From assembly GCA_016718135.1 (NCBI GenBank), contig JADKEF010000001.1:62001-126000 (forward strand): a stretch of 64,000 nt of DNA, given 5' to 3'. How positions within the stretch are numbered: the first letter of the stretch is position 1; each line of letters starts with the position of its first letter. The DNA is from Acidobacteriota bacterium. GTDB lineage: Bacteria; Acidobacteriota; Blastocatellia; Pyrinomonadales; Pyrinomonadaceae. Positions 44,983-54,862 of the stretch are shown here, piece by piece. The translations under genes and the position numbers were made by a program. The notes under the pieces were generated by a model. It was not told the origin of the DNA. It did not search any database and saw only the letters and a list, made by a program, of their open reading frames with translations.

Positions 44983-46349
44983 TTTTTCTTCCCCTTTCCT
45001 TCTTTGATCAGCTTTTGTACGGCTGGAAGTCGCAACGTTACCTTCTCAATATCCAATTTGTTCTCCACCGGATCGGCTAGCTTTATATACTGCTGGTAGT
45101 TCGCGGCGGCATCCATATATTCGGTCAATTCGTCATGGATGATCCCAAGGAAAAGATAGGCTCCGGCATCTCGCGGTTGGGCATTTGCAAGCCAGTTGAA
45201 TTGGACGATCGCCTCATCATAACGCTTCAGCTGAAATAACGCTGTCGCAAGGTTTGCTCGAGCCGTGGCGTTGTCCGGAGCCACTCCGATTATTTTCAGA
45301 AAGAGCCCGACTGCGGCTTCAAACTCCCTTGCTTGGACAAGAGCAGCTCCGAAACCCACGGCATGATTCATGTTCGACGGTTCCGCATCGGAAGCCCGGC
45401 GGCAATAGGCGATCGCCTTTGCCGGGTTTTCCTTTCGGAGCATCGAGCAAAGACGCCCGAGGATGATCGCGTTTTTTTGATCACTTTCCAGTTGCTTTTC
45501 AAGTTCGGCCGCAGTTGAGGTTCGAATTGCCGTGATGCGGTTTCGCAATGAGACGGCCTGCGGGCTTGGTGCTTTTAGGGAATCGAGTTCCGCGAGAGCC
45601 TCATCGTACTTGGACTCAAGAACGAGGATGTTCGCTCTGATAATATGTAGCGGGTCGCCTCCCGGCATGACCTTCTCCAGGCGCCCAAGTATGTTGCGTG
45701 CCCGAATAACGTCACCTTCAACGATGACGAGATCGACAAGTTGCAACAAAGCACTGCGATTCTTCGGGTCGAGTTCGAGGGCTTTAGAGAGACTCGCCTT
45801 TGCATCCGACGATTTCCCCAGCGAGCTTTCAAGTGCCGCCCGAGTGACCCAGATCGATGGCGTGGGATATGCTCTTCCGGTAAGCCCGATCAACTTTATT
45901 AAAAGCTCTTGAAGTTCGGAGGCGGGAGCCTTCGCCTGCAGCCGGATCTCCGCCAACGCAGCAAGAGCACGTGGGTTCTGAGATTCGATGTCCAAGACCT
46001 TTTTCAACAGAGGCTCTGCTTCGGCAAGCTTATTGCGATTCACCAACAAGACACCAAGGCTGGTCATTGCCAGCGTCCAGTCAGGCCGCAGTCCGATAGC
46101 TCTCCGATAAGAATTCTCCGCTTCGTCCGGTTTTCCAAGCGCAAGAAAAGCCATGCCTCGTTGAAACTCAGCCTCCGGGAACCCGGGCATTGCCTCAAGG
46201 GCTTTTTCGTACAATTTTATGGCGCCATTCAGATCGCCCTTTTCGTGAAGTTCCTGAGCCTGGTTGAAGATAGCGACGACATCAACTTGGTCACCTTCGC
46301 TCTGCGCAACCGCGACAAAGCTCAACCCTGCAAACACTACACAGAACAT
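44979..46349 (-). CDS. secreted TPR-repeat protein
   Basis: The 456-residue protein has about ten tetratricopeptide repeats (for example GDLNGAIKLYEKALEAMPGF and GKPDEAENSYRRAIGLRPDW) ending in a Lys-rich tail (GKGKKK). The called ATG gives only a short hydrophobic start (MFCVVFAGLSFVAVAQ). The same frame extends upstream with RRTVGSTS, so the true signal peptide may begin at a non-ATG codon nearby. TPRs bind other proteins; here the partners are probably the two small exported proteins made by the overlapping downstream genes. Confidence 0.75.
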   Translation of the reverse strand: MFCVVFAGLSFVAVAQSEGDQVDVVAIFNQAQELHEKGDLNGAIKLYEKALEAMPGFPEAEFQRGMAFLALGKPDEAENSYRRAIGLRPDWTLAMTSLGVLLVNRNKLAEAEPLLKKVLDIESQNPRALAALAEIRLQAKAPASELQELLIKLIGLTGRAYPTPSIWVTRAALESSLGKSSDAKASLSKALELDPKNRSALLQLVDLVIVEGDVIRARNILGRLEKVMPGGDPLHIIRANILVLESKYDEALAELDSLKAPSPQAVSLRNRITAIRTSTAAELEKQLESDQKNAIILGRLCSMLRKENPAKAIAYCRRASDAEPSNMNHAVGFGAALVQAREFEAAVGLFLKIIGVAPDNATARANLATALFQLKRYDEAIVQFNWLANAQPRDAGAYLFLGIIHDELTEYMDAAANYQQYIKLADPVENKLDIEKVTLRLPAVQKLIKEGKGKKK

Positions 46350-46741
46350 CGAGGTCGAGCCGACCGTGCGTCGTAGATGGGTAAGGTACGCAGAAAAACT
46401 TGATACATTGAAACAACAGAGTACGGAGATGGTATCACCACGCCCGCGAAACGTCTAGAAAAGTCCGAGTGGTGTGGTGGCCTAGTTTTTATTCTCAATC
46501 ATTTGCGTCTCACTTTTTGGTACGCTAAGATTCTCGGATTGAACCTGAATGCAAACGCACTGCGTTTCCTGCCAAAAAAAAATGATCACATCATTAAGTA
46601 CGCTGGCCCCAACTCCATGACATTGACATTATTGGCAAGCTACTCACGACTTGTGATGCTTTTGGTCCGAGAAATGTTGGACGAAATTGAAATAGGACAG
46701 GTTTGAGAAAATTATATAGACCTTCTGGAGAGTTTTTAGAA
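46350..46741. other. 392-base intergenic region between divergent genes
   Basis: This should carry the promoters of the TPR operon and of the glutamate dehydrogenase. A 67-codon frame at 46503-46706 is poorly supported (no ribosome binding site, AT-rich, unlike neighbours), and I do not call it. A GGAGAG ribosome binding site for the dehydrogenase lies at its right end. Confidence 0.5.
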
Positions 46742-48031
46742 ATGGCAAATCCAATGGCTGATGAGATGCGGCGTTTTCGCGGCAGTGACGAAAAGAATCC
46801 GTTTGAAGCTATGAGCGAGCGTTTTGACCGTGCCGCAAGGCTTCTCAATCTTGAGGAAGACCTTTACGCAGTCATGCGTGTTCCAAGCCGAGAGATCAAA
46901 GTTTACATTCCGGTCCGCATGGACACAGGGCATATTCAGGTTTTCGAGGGGTTTCGCGTTCAGCACAACTTCGCCCGCGGCCCGGCAAAGGGCGGGATTC
47001 GTTATGCCCCGGACGTTTCGCTGGACGAAGTCAAGGCTTTGTCTGCATGGATGACATGGAAGTGTGCGGTAGTTAACGTTCCATTCGGCGGCGGAAAAGG
47101 CGGCATCATCTGCGACCCGCACCAAATGTCGATCGGCGAGCTCGAAAGGATGACCCGACGATACACGTCGGAGTTGATCGATTTTATCGGCCCTGATAAA
47201 GACGTCCCGGCTCCGGACATGAACACCGGTGAACAGACAATGGCATGGATCATGGACACTTATTCCATGCACATGCGTCACACGGTGAATGCCGTTGTGA
47301 CCGGAAAGCCGGTCGCTCTCGGAGGCTCGCTGGGAAGGCGTGAGGCAACTGGGCGTGGAGTTATGTTCACTGTCAATGAGGCGATCAAGCGGTTCAATCT
47401 AACGCCGGAACAGACGACTGTAGTTGTGCAGGGGTCAGGAAACGTTGGAGGCATTGGTGCTGAACTGATGCATGCTAAGGGCTACAAGGTCATCGCTATC
47501 TCAGATATCGGCGGTGGCATTTACAACCCGAATGGCCTGAATATTCCCCACGTCCTGGAGTATCTGAAGAACAATAAATCGCTCGAAGGTTATCCTGATG
47601 TTGAGGTTGTGGATAACAAGGCTTTGCTCGAGATCGAATGTGACGTTCTGGCACCGTGTGCAACCGAGAATCAGATAACATCGGAGAATGCAGATCGGAT
47701 CAAGTGCAAGATACTCGCGGAAGGGGCGAACGGGCCGACCACTCCAAAGGCTGACAAGATCCTGCATGATAACGGGGTTTTTGTGATCCCTGACATTCTT
47801 GCGAACGCCGGTGGCGTTACCGTGTCTTATTTCGAATGGGTTCAGGATAGGATGGGCTACTTTTGGTCTGAAGCCGAGGTTAACGAACGGCTTGAAATTA
47901 AAATGGTGGCCAGCTTCAACGAACTGGTCCACTACGCTGACAAGCACAATGTCGATTCACGAACAGCTGCGTACATGCTGGCCATCGATCGCGTAGCCTA
48001 CGATACGCGAATGCGTGGGATCTATGCCTAG
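46742..48031 (+). CDS. gdhA: glutamate dehydrogenase (Glu/Leu/Phe/Val family)
   Basis: The ATG at 46742, with GGAGAG upstream, gives 429 residues. The substrate-binding part has GPAKGGIRYAPDVSLDEV and WKCAVVNVPFGGGKGGI, with the family catalytic lysine. The Rossmann domain has VVVQGSGNVGGIGAELM. The protein interconverts glutamate and 2-oxoglutarate. The hexameric NAD-type family is inferred from length (430 versus about 450 for NADP-type). It is monocistronic; a promoter-bearing AT-rich gap follows. Confidence 0.93.
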   Translation: MANPMADEMRRFRGSDEKNPFEAMSERFDRAARLLNLEEDLYAVMRVPSREIKVYIPVRMDTGHIQVFEGFRVQHNFARGPAKGGIRYAPDVSLDEVKALSAWMTWKCAVVNVPFGGGKGGIICDPHQMSIGELERMTRRYTSELIDFIGPDKDVPAPDMNTGEQTMAWIMDTYSMHMRHTVNAVVTGKPVALGGSLGRREATGRGVMFTVNEAIKRFNLTPEQTTVVVQGSGNVGGIGAELMHAKGYKVIAISDIGGGIYNPNGLNIPHVLEYLKNNKSLEGYPDVEVVDNKALLEIECDVLAPCATENQITSENADRIKCKILAEGANGPTTPKADKILHDNGVFVIPDILANAGGVTVSYFEWVQDRMGYFWSEAEVNERLEIKMVASFNELVHYADKHNVDSRTAAYMLAIDRVAYDTRMRGIYA

Positions 48032-48116
48032 CGGATGTTAGTGCAGTGTGTCGAAATTTCTTGCTTTTGACCGCCATTTGCGGTATGGTCGAACTCGGAA
48101 AAGCCTATGTTTGGTG

Positions 48117-48145
48117 TTGACTTTGCTTGCGGAGTCAATTATAAC
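48117..48145 (+). promoter_or_regulatory. sigma-70 promoter of the outer-membrane protein gene
   Basis: TTGACT at 48117-48122 and TATAAC at 48140-48145 have a 17-base spacer. The predicted transcript would have a leader of about 160 bases, AT-rich, with a small hairpin (ACTCTAAATGTAGAGT, around 48248). The near-consensus boxes suggest strong expression. Confidence 0.7.
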
Positions 48146-48312
48146 CATAACGTAAGTGTAGATTTATCAATATTACTTTGAGTGCTTTTGTCTGTTAGTA
48201 AACAGACCTAGATTCTCAGGTTCGTGATAATAAAGTATTAAAAACTACTCTAAATGTAGAGTGGTAATGTCTGAATTGAAATTTAATTTTGTATCTTTGG
48301 CGGAGGAATGTG

Positions 48313-50666
48313 ATGAAACTCGCTAACAAGGCGTTTATTATAACGCTCGTATTGTTAACGCTTGCTTTGACGGCGACGGCCCAACTGAGGTCGGAGAAAG
48401 ACGACCGTAACCAAGCACCGACTGTTGGAACTGGCGGCCCTGTGGGCGGCCCGACCGGCCTTTTTACTGTCTATGACAGCTCGACCCTGAGAAAGGGTGA
48501 ATATACGTTGAGCGCAGCTCTCAGCAACTATGACCGCGATCCGGGCAATGTAGACATTAGCTCGGTTCCGCTTAGCTTCCAGGTAGGGCTCTCGAACAAG
48601 TTCGAGATGTTCTTCACGACTGAAGCGTACAGAGGTGTCAAGGTAAACAATCCACAAAACCTCTCCAGCTTCTACCTGCCGAACTCTAACCTTCGCTTTG
48701 GTTCCGGATTTACGAGACCTGCCGCGATCGTGCTTGAGCCAGGGGCAGGTAATCGTGCAGTGTATCGTCCGGTTGGAGCTCCGTTTACGCAGTTTCCATA
48801 TGTAGGCGGTACATTCTATAACCCCGCCATTACGCCCACTCCGACCATTAGCCAGCCTCGTGTTGGTGGTGCAGCGGATATGTTCCCTGGCGTTGGTTCG
48901 GTTTACGGTGGTCTTCTGCCGGGAATCGTACTTCGCACAACGACGATCGCCAACGGAGCGAGCTCACCTTCGAGCTTCTCGACAGCACCTATCTACCTCG
49001 CGGATGCTCCATTCATTAACCGTGAGTGGGGACAGAGCTCGTTCAATTCGATGGTTGTTGGTTTCAAGTGGCGTCTAAACAAGCTTGATGCTTCGTGGGG
49101 ACACGGTGTTTCGGCGTTCTATCGCTACTATGCTGACAACGGAGGCGATTTTGCAGGCTTCAACCAGATGCAGCGTGGTTCGGGCCCGGGTAGCAACAAG
49201 GGCGACATTGGTGTCAATTACTTTATTGACGCTCGTGCGACCAAGTGGGCAAACGTTTCCTTTAACGCAGGCTATGTTTACACCAGCAAGATCAAGGGAT
49301 CGTTTGGTGGCGGCGAGTTTGTGATGCTCGATCCGGCGGATGAACTTCATCTTTCGGTCGGTATTGACTTCCCGGTAAATAAGTTCTTCCAACCGATCCT
49401 CGAGTTCCGCTCGCTTAATTATGTCGGCGGACATACGGTCAATGCTCTCGAGCAGGATCCGATCGATGGTCTTGCGGGATTCCGCATCTTCCCTCGTCGG
49501 TGGTTTGGATTTGGCTTTGCTTACCGTCACAACTTCAACCAGCAGGATCTGGGCTGGTTTGATGATTCGGCTCAGACCAACCGACTGTTCTTTGTGGTCC
49601 AGTGCCTCTAACCGGCTGTGTGCCGACGACTGTATCAGTAAATTCGACCGGCGTTCCTTCGGGTCTTGGACTCGCAACCGATCCGCATGGTTACATCGGT
49701 CAGTTCTGGATCGGCCGTCGCGACAAGCGTCAGGGGCCGATCGAGAACAAGCCTGCTGATGTAAATTCGGTCACGCTTAGCGACATGGTGATCACCTTGC
49801 CATGCCCTCCAGGAAGCACTTCGAAGTCAGGTGCGTGCAACGACAGCAAGACTGTCAGCGTCGCGACCTCGGCCAGCGATCCTGAGAACGACGTCCTTAC
49901 CTACAACTACACCGTCTCTGGCGGACGTATTGTCGGAACGGGTGCAAACGTTCAGTGGGATCTGAGTAATGCTCAGGTTGGTACTTACACGATCACCACA
50001 GGCGTTGATGACGGCTGCGGTATCTGCGGTAAGACAGACACCAAGACAATTCGTGTTGAGGCTTGCCCAGATTGCGAACGTCCAGTTTCGTGTCCATCGT
50101 GTGCTACCGTTTCGGTTAGCGGCCCTGCTGGTTTGACCCAGCCTGGTTCGACGATGAACTTCACTGCTAGTGCAGCTGGTGCTGAGTCGTACAACTGGAC
50201 AGTCTCGGCCGGAACGATCGAGTCTGGTCAGGGTACGCCAAGCATCACCGTCCGTACGGGTGCAGGCGACGGCGGCCGTTCGGTCACAGCAACCGTTGAG
50301 GTTGGATTTGCTTCGCGTGGCGAATGTCCTGCTTGCCCGAACGGTGGTTCGGCAACGGGCGAGATCGCTACTAAGGTTGAGCCTATTCCGGTCGATGACT
50401 TCGGCAAGAAGTCGGACGACGAGGTCAAGGCAATTATTGACAACTTCTACATCCAGTTGAACAATAATCCTTCGGCTCAGGGCTATATCATCAACTACGG
50501 AACGCCTGCTCAGATCAAGAAGCGTCGTGCTCAGATCATGAAGGCTATCAACTTCCGTAAGTACGATGTCGGCCGCGTCACCTTCGTCGACGGTCCGGAT
50601 AACGGCGGCGGCGAATCGACCAAGCTGTACTTAGTACCTGCTGGTGCGGAAAATCCGCGTCCGTAA
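48313..50666 (+). CDS. outer-membrane beta-barrel fused to PKD-type and OmpA-like domains (frameshift in middle)
   Basis: GGAGG lies before the ATG at 48313. The first part is a signal peptide (MKLANKAFIITLVLLTLALTA...) and a barrel-like region of about 430 residues, ending near QQDLGWFDD and the stop at 49611. A frame starting at 49602 continues without a gap. One G added near 49601-49602 fuses them into about 784 residues. The second part has TDPHGYIGQFWIGRRDKRQG, PKD/Ig-like strands (SASDPENDVLTYNYTVSGG), paired cysteines (DDGCGICGK, CPDCERPVSCPSC) and a C-terminal OmpA-like domain (QGYIINYG ... LYLVPAGAENPRP). The domain names are from pattern similarity. It probably anchors the outer membrane to the cell wall. 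Confidence 0.65.
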
Positions 50667-50710
50667 CATCAAAACGCTTCTCCTCTCTTTTTGAGACGAG
50701 AACATAATTT

Positions 50711-50756
50711 AACCGGTCGGGGTGATTCATCACGCCCCGGCCGGTTTTTTATTTTC
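50711..50756 (+). terminator. strong terminator after the outer-membrane protein gene
   Basis: AACCGGTCGGGGTGAT pairs with ATCACGCCCCGGCCGGTT (one bulge), followed by TTTTTATTTT. It is about 45 bases after the stop codon and works in both directions. Confidence 0.93.
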
Positions 50757-50960
50757 GATTTTTGTTTGCATTCGCGCGCGGGTCTTGTAAAATAGCCTTG
50801 TACGCGAATCTGTTTACGATAGACCGGCTTTTTTTCAAATTTCTCGAGTGCCTCGGTAGAGTTCGCGCAACTCTTCGCCGGTAGTTTACATCTCATAAGC
50901 GGCCCTAAATGGTGGTTTCATCGCCGCATCGTTCTGACTGCGACAACCCCGAACAAATTT

Positions 50961-53066
50961 ATGATCAAGTTCAATAAATTCTTTGCCCTGATAGTTGTTC
51001 TTGCAATTGCTCAATCTGCTTTTGCGGTTGGTGCGACCGACATTATTCCCGAGGCTCCTGCTTTCTCTGATTGGCAAGTGGTCGGCCCGAGTGGCGGGGA
51101 CGTCCGCGTAGTCGCGATCGACCCAAAGGATAAGAACAGACTCTACATGAGTACCCTCGACGGCCAGATCCATACATCGGCCGATGCCGGTTCCTCGTGG
51201 CGATTACTCGTTAACTTCAACAAACCTGAACTTATCCTCGACCAGCTCATGGTCGATGCCCGCGATTCCAAGATCATTTATACGTCGGGTCACCGTCACA
51301 AGGCTCCCGGTGGATTTTTCCGGTCGACGGATGGTGGTGCTACCTGGAAAGAGGCGAAAGAATTAAAGGATGAATCGATCCACTCGATGACGCAGTCCTC
51401 GTTGGATCCGCGGGTCATTATTGTTGGCACGATCCATGGGGTTTGGCAGTCTAAGAATTCGGGTGAGGATTGGGAAAGGCTCGCCTCAACTACCTCGCCG
51501 GTCAATGTCGACGCCCTCGCAATGGATCCACGCAACACCTCGACGATGTATGCCGGCACTTGGTGGCGAGCGTATAAGACTACCGACGCCGGTAAGAGCT
51601 GGCGTTTGATCAAGAATGGCATGATCGATGATTCTGATGTTTTTGCGATAACAGTCGATCCGCGCAACCCCGATTACATCATCGCCTCGGCTTGTAGCGG
51701 GATCTACGATTCGCAGAATGGCGGCGAGAAATGGTCAAAGATCCAGGGCATCCCGTCGCAGTCGCGACGAACGCGGGACATCTTGATGCACCCGACGATC
51801 GCCGGAACCATCTACGCCGGTACGACCGAAGGCTTCTGGATGTCATCGAACGGCGGCAAATCATGGGCATTGACCACGCAGAGGAACCTCGAGATCAATT
51901 CGATTGCAGTTCATCCGGAAGAGCCTAATCGCGTCTACATCGGCACGAACAATTTCGGCTTGATGGTCTCAAATGACGGTGGGAAAAACTTCACACCGAA
52001 CAATGGAAATTTCACCAGTCGCTTTACCTATCTCGTCACTTCCGACGTGCAGCAGCCGAACAGGCTCTACGCTGCGACGCACAACACCGCGACTGGCGGA
52101 GGCTTCTTCTTTATTAGCAGCGATGGTGGCCGTACATGGCAGCAGGCACGAAATCTGGATGTGAACCGGGTTCGCGTCCTCACTCTGAAGCAAGATCCGC
52201 TCAATCCGAATAGCATGTTCCTCGGAACCAACCTTGGAATCTATCGATCTATCGACCGCGGCAATTCATGGGCACCGCTTCCTGCAGGTAAGGTCGCAGC
52301 CGCCGCCTCCGCTAAGAAACCAGTGGCAAAGGCTCCGGCAAAAGGCAAACCGGCCCCAAAGACTGTCGCACCGAAACCGGTTGCCGGACCTAGGATGTTA
52401 GCCTCGATCACCGAGAAAGTGAAGGCTATCGAGTTTCTTCCAGCGAACGGCGGAATGCTGGTTGGCACTGATACAGGCGTTTATCGAAGCAGAGATCTTG
52501 CTAAGGGCTGGGAAAAGTTGCCGATACAGTCGACCGTGAACTCGAATATCTTCGCACTTCACGTCGCACCATCCCGTCCAAACACATATTGGGCCGGCAC
52601 CGCGACCTCTGGTGTGCTGGTCTCAGGCGACGCCGGTTTGACCTGGGTCAAGTCGAATGGAGCCGCGGATAATATTCCGGTCAGCTCGATCACCTCTGAT
52701 CCGAAGCGTCCGGATTACATCTATGTCGGATCGACTCAGACGTTTTATACCAGCAAAGACAACGGAGCCACGTGGTCGCGACGCGGCGGAGGCCTGCCGC
52801 TCGGCAACTTTACGAGCATCCTGATCAATCCCGGCAACACCGAGGAGATCGTTGTCTCGAGTTCGCTCGATACTGGCGGCGGCATGTACATATCGTCCGA
52901 TTCCGGCAATCGCTGGAAACGCATCGACAACAACGATATGAAACTCGCAAGCCGTCGCATCTGGTCGATCTCATTCGACCCGCAGGACGCCAACCGTATC
53001 TTCGCCGCGACACATTCGTCAGGCGTTTACAAGATCGAACGGAGTGGTGCGGTCTCGGGTAACTAG
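50961..53066 (+). CDS. secreted BNR/sortilin-like beta-propeller protein
   Basis: The 701-residue protein starts with a signal peptide (MIKFNKFFALIVVLAIAQSAFA). At least ten S-x-D-x-G-x-x-W Asp-box repeats are visible, such as SADAGSSWRL, STDGGATWKE, SNGGKSWAL and SSDGGRTWQQ, which form a beta-propeller like Vps10/sialidase-type proteins. An Ala/Lys/Pro linker (about 445-475: KPVAKAPAKGKPAPKT) splits two propellers. No catalytic sialidase residues are evident. It is probably an extracellular binding protein. A terminator follows. Confidence 0.85.
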   Translation: MIKFNKFFALIVVLAIAQSAFAVGATDIIPEAPAFSDWQVVGPSGGDVRVVAIDPKDKNRLYMSTLDGQIHTSADAGSSWRLLVNFNKPELILDQLMVDARDSKIIYTSGHRHKAPGGFFRSTDGGATWKEAKELKDESIHSMTQSSLDPRVIIVGTIHGVWQSKNSGEDWERLASTTSPVNVDALAMDPRNTSTMYAGTWWRAYKTTDAGKSWRLIKNGMIDDSDVFAITVDPRNPDYIIASACSGIYDSQNGGEKWSKIQGIPSQSRRTRDILMHPTIAGTIYAGTTEGFWMSSNGGKSWALTTQRNLEINSIAVHPEEPNRVYIGTNNFGLMVSNDGGKNFTPNNGNFTSRFTYLVTSDVQQPNRLYAATHNTATGGGFFFISSDGGRTWQQARNLDVNRVRVLTLKQDPLNPNSMFLGTNLGIYRSIDRGNSWAPLPAGKVAAAASAKKPVAKAPAKGKPAPKTVAPKPVAGPRMLASITEKVKAIEFLPANGGMLVGTDTGVYRSRDLAKGWEKLPIQSTVNSNIFALHVAPSRPNTYWAGTATSGVLVSGDAGLTWVKSNGAADNIPVSSITSDPKRPDYIYVGSTQTFYTSKDNGATWSRRGGGLPLGNFTSILINPGNTEEIVVSSSLDTGGGMYISSDSGNRWKRIDNNDMKLASRRIWSISFDPQDANRIFAATHSSGVYKIERSGAVSGN

Positions 53067-53086
53067 CTCCTAATTCAAACTACGAT

Positions 53087-53121
53087 AAGATGGCGGCTCA
53101 CTTGGGCCGCCATCTTTGTTT
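53087..53121 (+). terminator. terminator after the BNR gene
   Basis: AAGATGGCGGCTC and GGCCGCCATCTT surround a five-base loop and are followed by TGTTTG. Confidence 0.85.
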
Positions 53122-53173
53122 GTTGCTTTGAAGTTACGCCTGAGGCTTCTATAATTTAGATATAGAATCGCCA

Positions 53174-54793
53174 ATGTCTCAGAAACAAGCAACCGAACGC
53201 GAGGCCGGATGTCGAAGTACAAATATCAACGTCTCGCGCCTACCTTTCTCATCGATTCCGCACCAGTCAAAGCTGTTTCTCCAGTACCTTCAGGATCCGC
53301 ATTCGCTCAAAGAGTATTATCCTAACGCCGTCGCGACGCCGACCGACGTTGGTGAATTTGCCTCTGAGGTTCTCGCAAATTATACGACCGATCGAAATGC
53401 GCTGTGCGATGCGTTGATTGAGATAAATTCAAACATCGGAGCCTCGCCGTCGACTCTCAGTAATATTGAATTGCTTCGTCACAGCGATACGGTTGCGGTG
53501 TTGACAGGCCAGCAGGCCGGACTGTTTACAGGGCCGCTCTACACGATCTACAAGGCTCTCACGGCTATTAAGCAAGCGGAAGCGTTAACTGCGAAAGGTG
53601 TTAATGCCGTTGCGGTGTTTTGGGCCGCGACGGAGGACCACGATTTCGATGAGGTAGCTGAGACGTTCGTGATCGGGCGTGGTAATGAACTAACGAAATT
53701 CAGCTATCGCCCAACCGACTACAAAGAGAATTCGCAGGTCGGCTCAGTCAAGATCGACGAGGGAATCGAAACCGTGATTGCGGATCTGCTTGATTCGTTC
53801 GAGCATACGGAATTTTCGGATGAGGTTCGCGCGATTTTATTGGGCGGCTGGACCGTGGGAAATGGATTCGGCGAAGCGTTCATGAGGCAACTCGCCATCA
53901 TCTTTGCCAAGTACGGGTTGGTCTTCGTCGACCCGATGAACGCGAAGATCAAACAGCTTGCGGCTCCGATATTTGAAAAGGCAGTTCGGCATTCTGACCA
54001 AATAGTTTCGGCCTTGATGGAACGAGGTTCGAAGCTCGTTGAAAACGGATTCCACGCTCAGGTCGTTGTCGAGGACGATTATTTTCCGCTCTTCTGGATC
54101 GATGACGAAGGCGGACGGCACGCACTACGAAACGTTGGCGATGGCAAGTTTCGTGTGAAAGGCGATAAGAGGGAATTCACGTCCGTCGAACTTCAGGCAA
54201 TTGCCCGTGACCAGCCGGAAAGCCTCAGTCCGGGAGTTATGCTACGGCCCGTCGTCCAGGATTTTCTCTTTCCTACGATATGCTACTTTGGCGGTGGAGC
54301 TGAGGTTGCGTATTTTGCTCAGAATAGCGAAGTCTATCGCGTGCTCGAAAGGCCTGTGACGCCGGTGTTTCATCGGCAGAGTTTCTCGGTGACCGAGACG
54401 TCGCAGAGACGTTCGATGGAAAAGCTTAAGCTGGGGCTCGTCGATTTCTTCGAAGGACGTGAGGCCGTGACGATGAGATCGGCTGAAAAATATCTGACGC
54501 CCGAAACTCCTGTTCTGTTTGCCGACGTTGAAGAGAAGATCAATTCCGAACTGAATCGCCTCGATCAGGCTGTATCAAATATCGATGCGACACTAGCGGC
54601 AAACTTGGCGACGCGTCGGCGGAAGATCGTTTATCACATTGCGGCTCTACGAAAGAAAACTCTGCGTGCACATCTTCGTAACGATGAGACATTTCGCAGG
54701 CGGCTCGATGCTCTTTTTGCGACCGTTTTGCCAAATGACGGTTTGCAGGAGCGTACCGTTAACGTCGTTACATATCTGAACAGATCGGGCTGA
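53174..54793 (+). CDS. bshC: bacillithiol biosynthesis cysteine-adding enzyme
   Basis: The 539-residue enzyme adds cysteine to glucosaminyl-malate in bacillithiol synthesis. The Rossmann-like part has the signature GQQAGLFTGPLYTIYKALTAI, followed by AVFWAATEDHDFDEV. A long helical coiled-coil region (about 455-500: VEEKINSELNRLDQAVSNID) matches known BshC structures. The first 20 residues may be an over-extension, because the family usually begins near SRLPFSSIPHQSKL. No bshA or bshB is adjacent, although the PIG-L protein nearby is of the BshB superfamily. It is the first gene of a run with mutL. Confidence 0.93.
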   Translation: MSQKQATEREAGCRSTNINVSRLPFSSIPHQSKLFLQYLQDPHSLKEYYPNAVATPTDVGEFASEVLANYTTDRNALCDALIEINSNIGASPSTLSNIELLRHSDTVAVLTGQQAGLFTGPLYTIYKALTAIKQAEALTAKGVNAVAVFWAATEDHDFDEVAETFVIGRGNELTKFSYRPTDYKENSQVGSVKIDEGIETVIADLLDSFEHTEFSDEVRAILLGGWTVGNGFGEAFMRQLAIIFAKYGLVFVDPMNAKIKQLAAPIFEKAVRHSDQIVSALMERGSKLVENGFHAQVVVEDDYFPLFWIDDEGGRHALRNVGDGKFRVKGDKREFTSVELQAIARDQPESLSPGVMLRPVVQDFLFPTICYFGGGAEVAYFAQNSEVYRVLERPVTPVFHRQSFSVTETSQRRSMEKLKLGLVDFFEGREAVTMRSAEKYLTPETPVLFADVEEKINSELNRLDQAVSNIDATLAANLATRRRKIVYHIAALRKKTLRAHLRNDETFRRRLDALFATVLPNDGLQERTVNVVTYLNRSG

Positions 54794-54862
54794 ATTTTAT
54801 CGATTGGGTCTACGAAGCCACTCGATCTTGACGACAAGGACCACCGCATTATCGAGCTAAGG

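Noticed and set aside
46503..46706. 67-codon frame before the glutamate dehydrogenase
   Set aside because: No ribosome binding site, composition unlike genes here, no homologue recognised.
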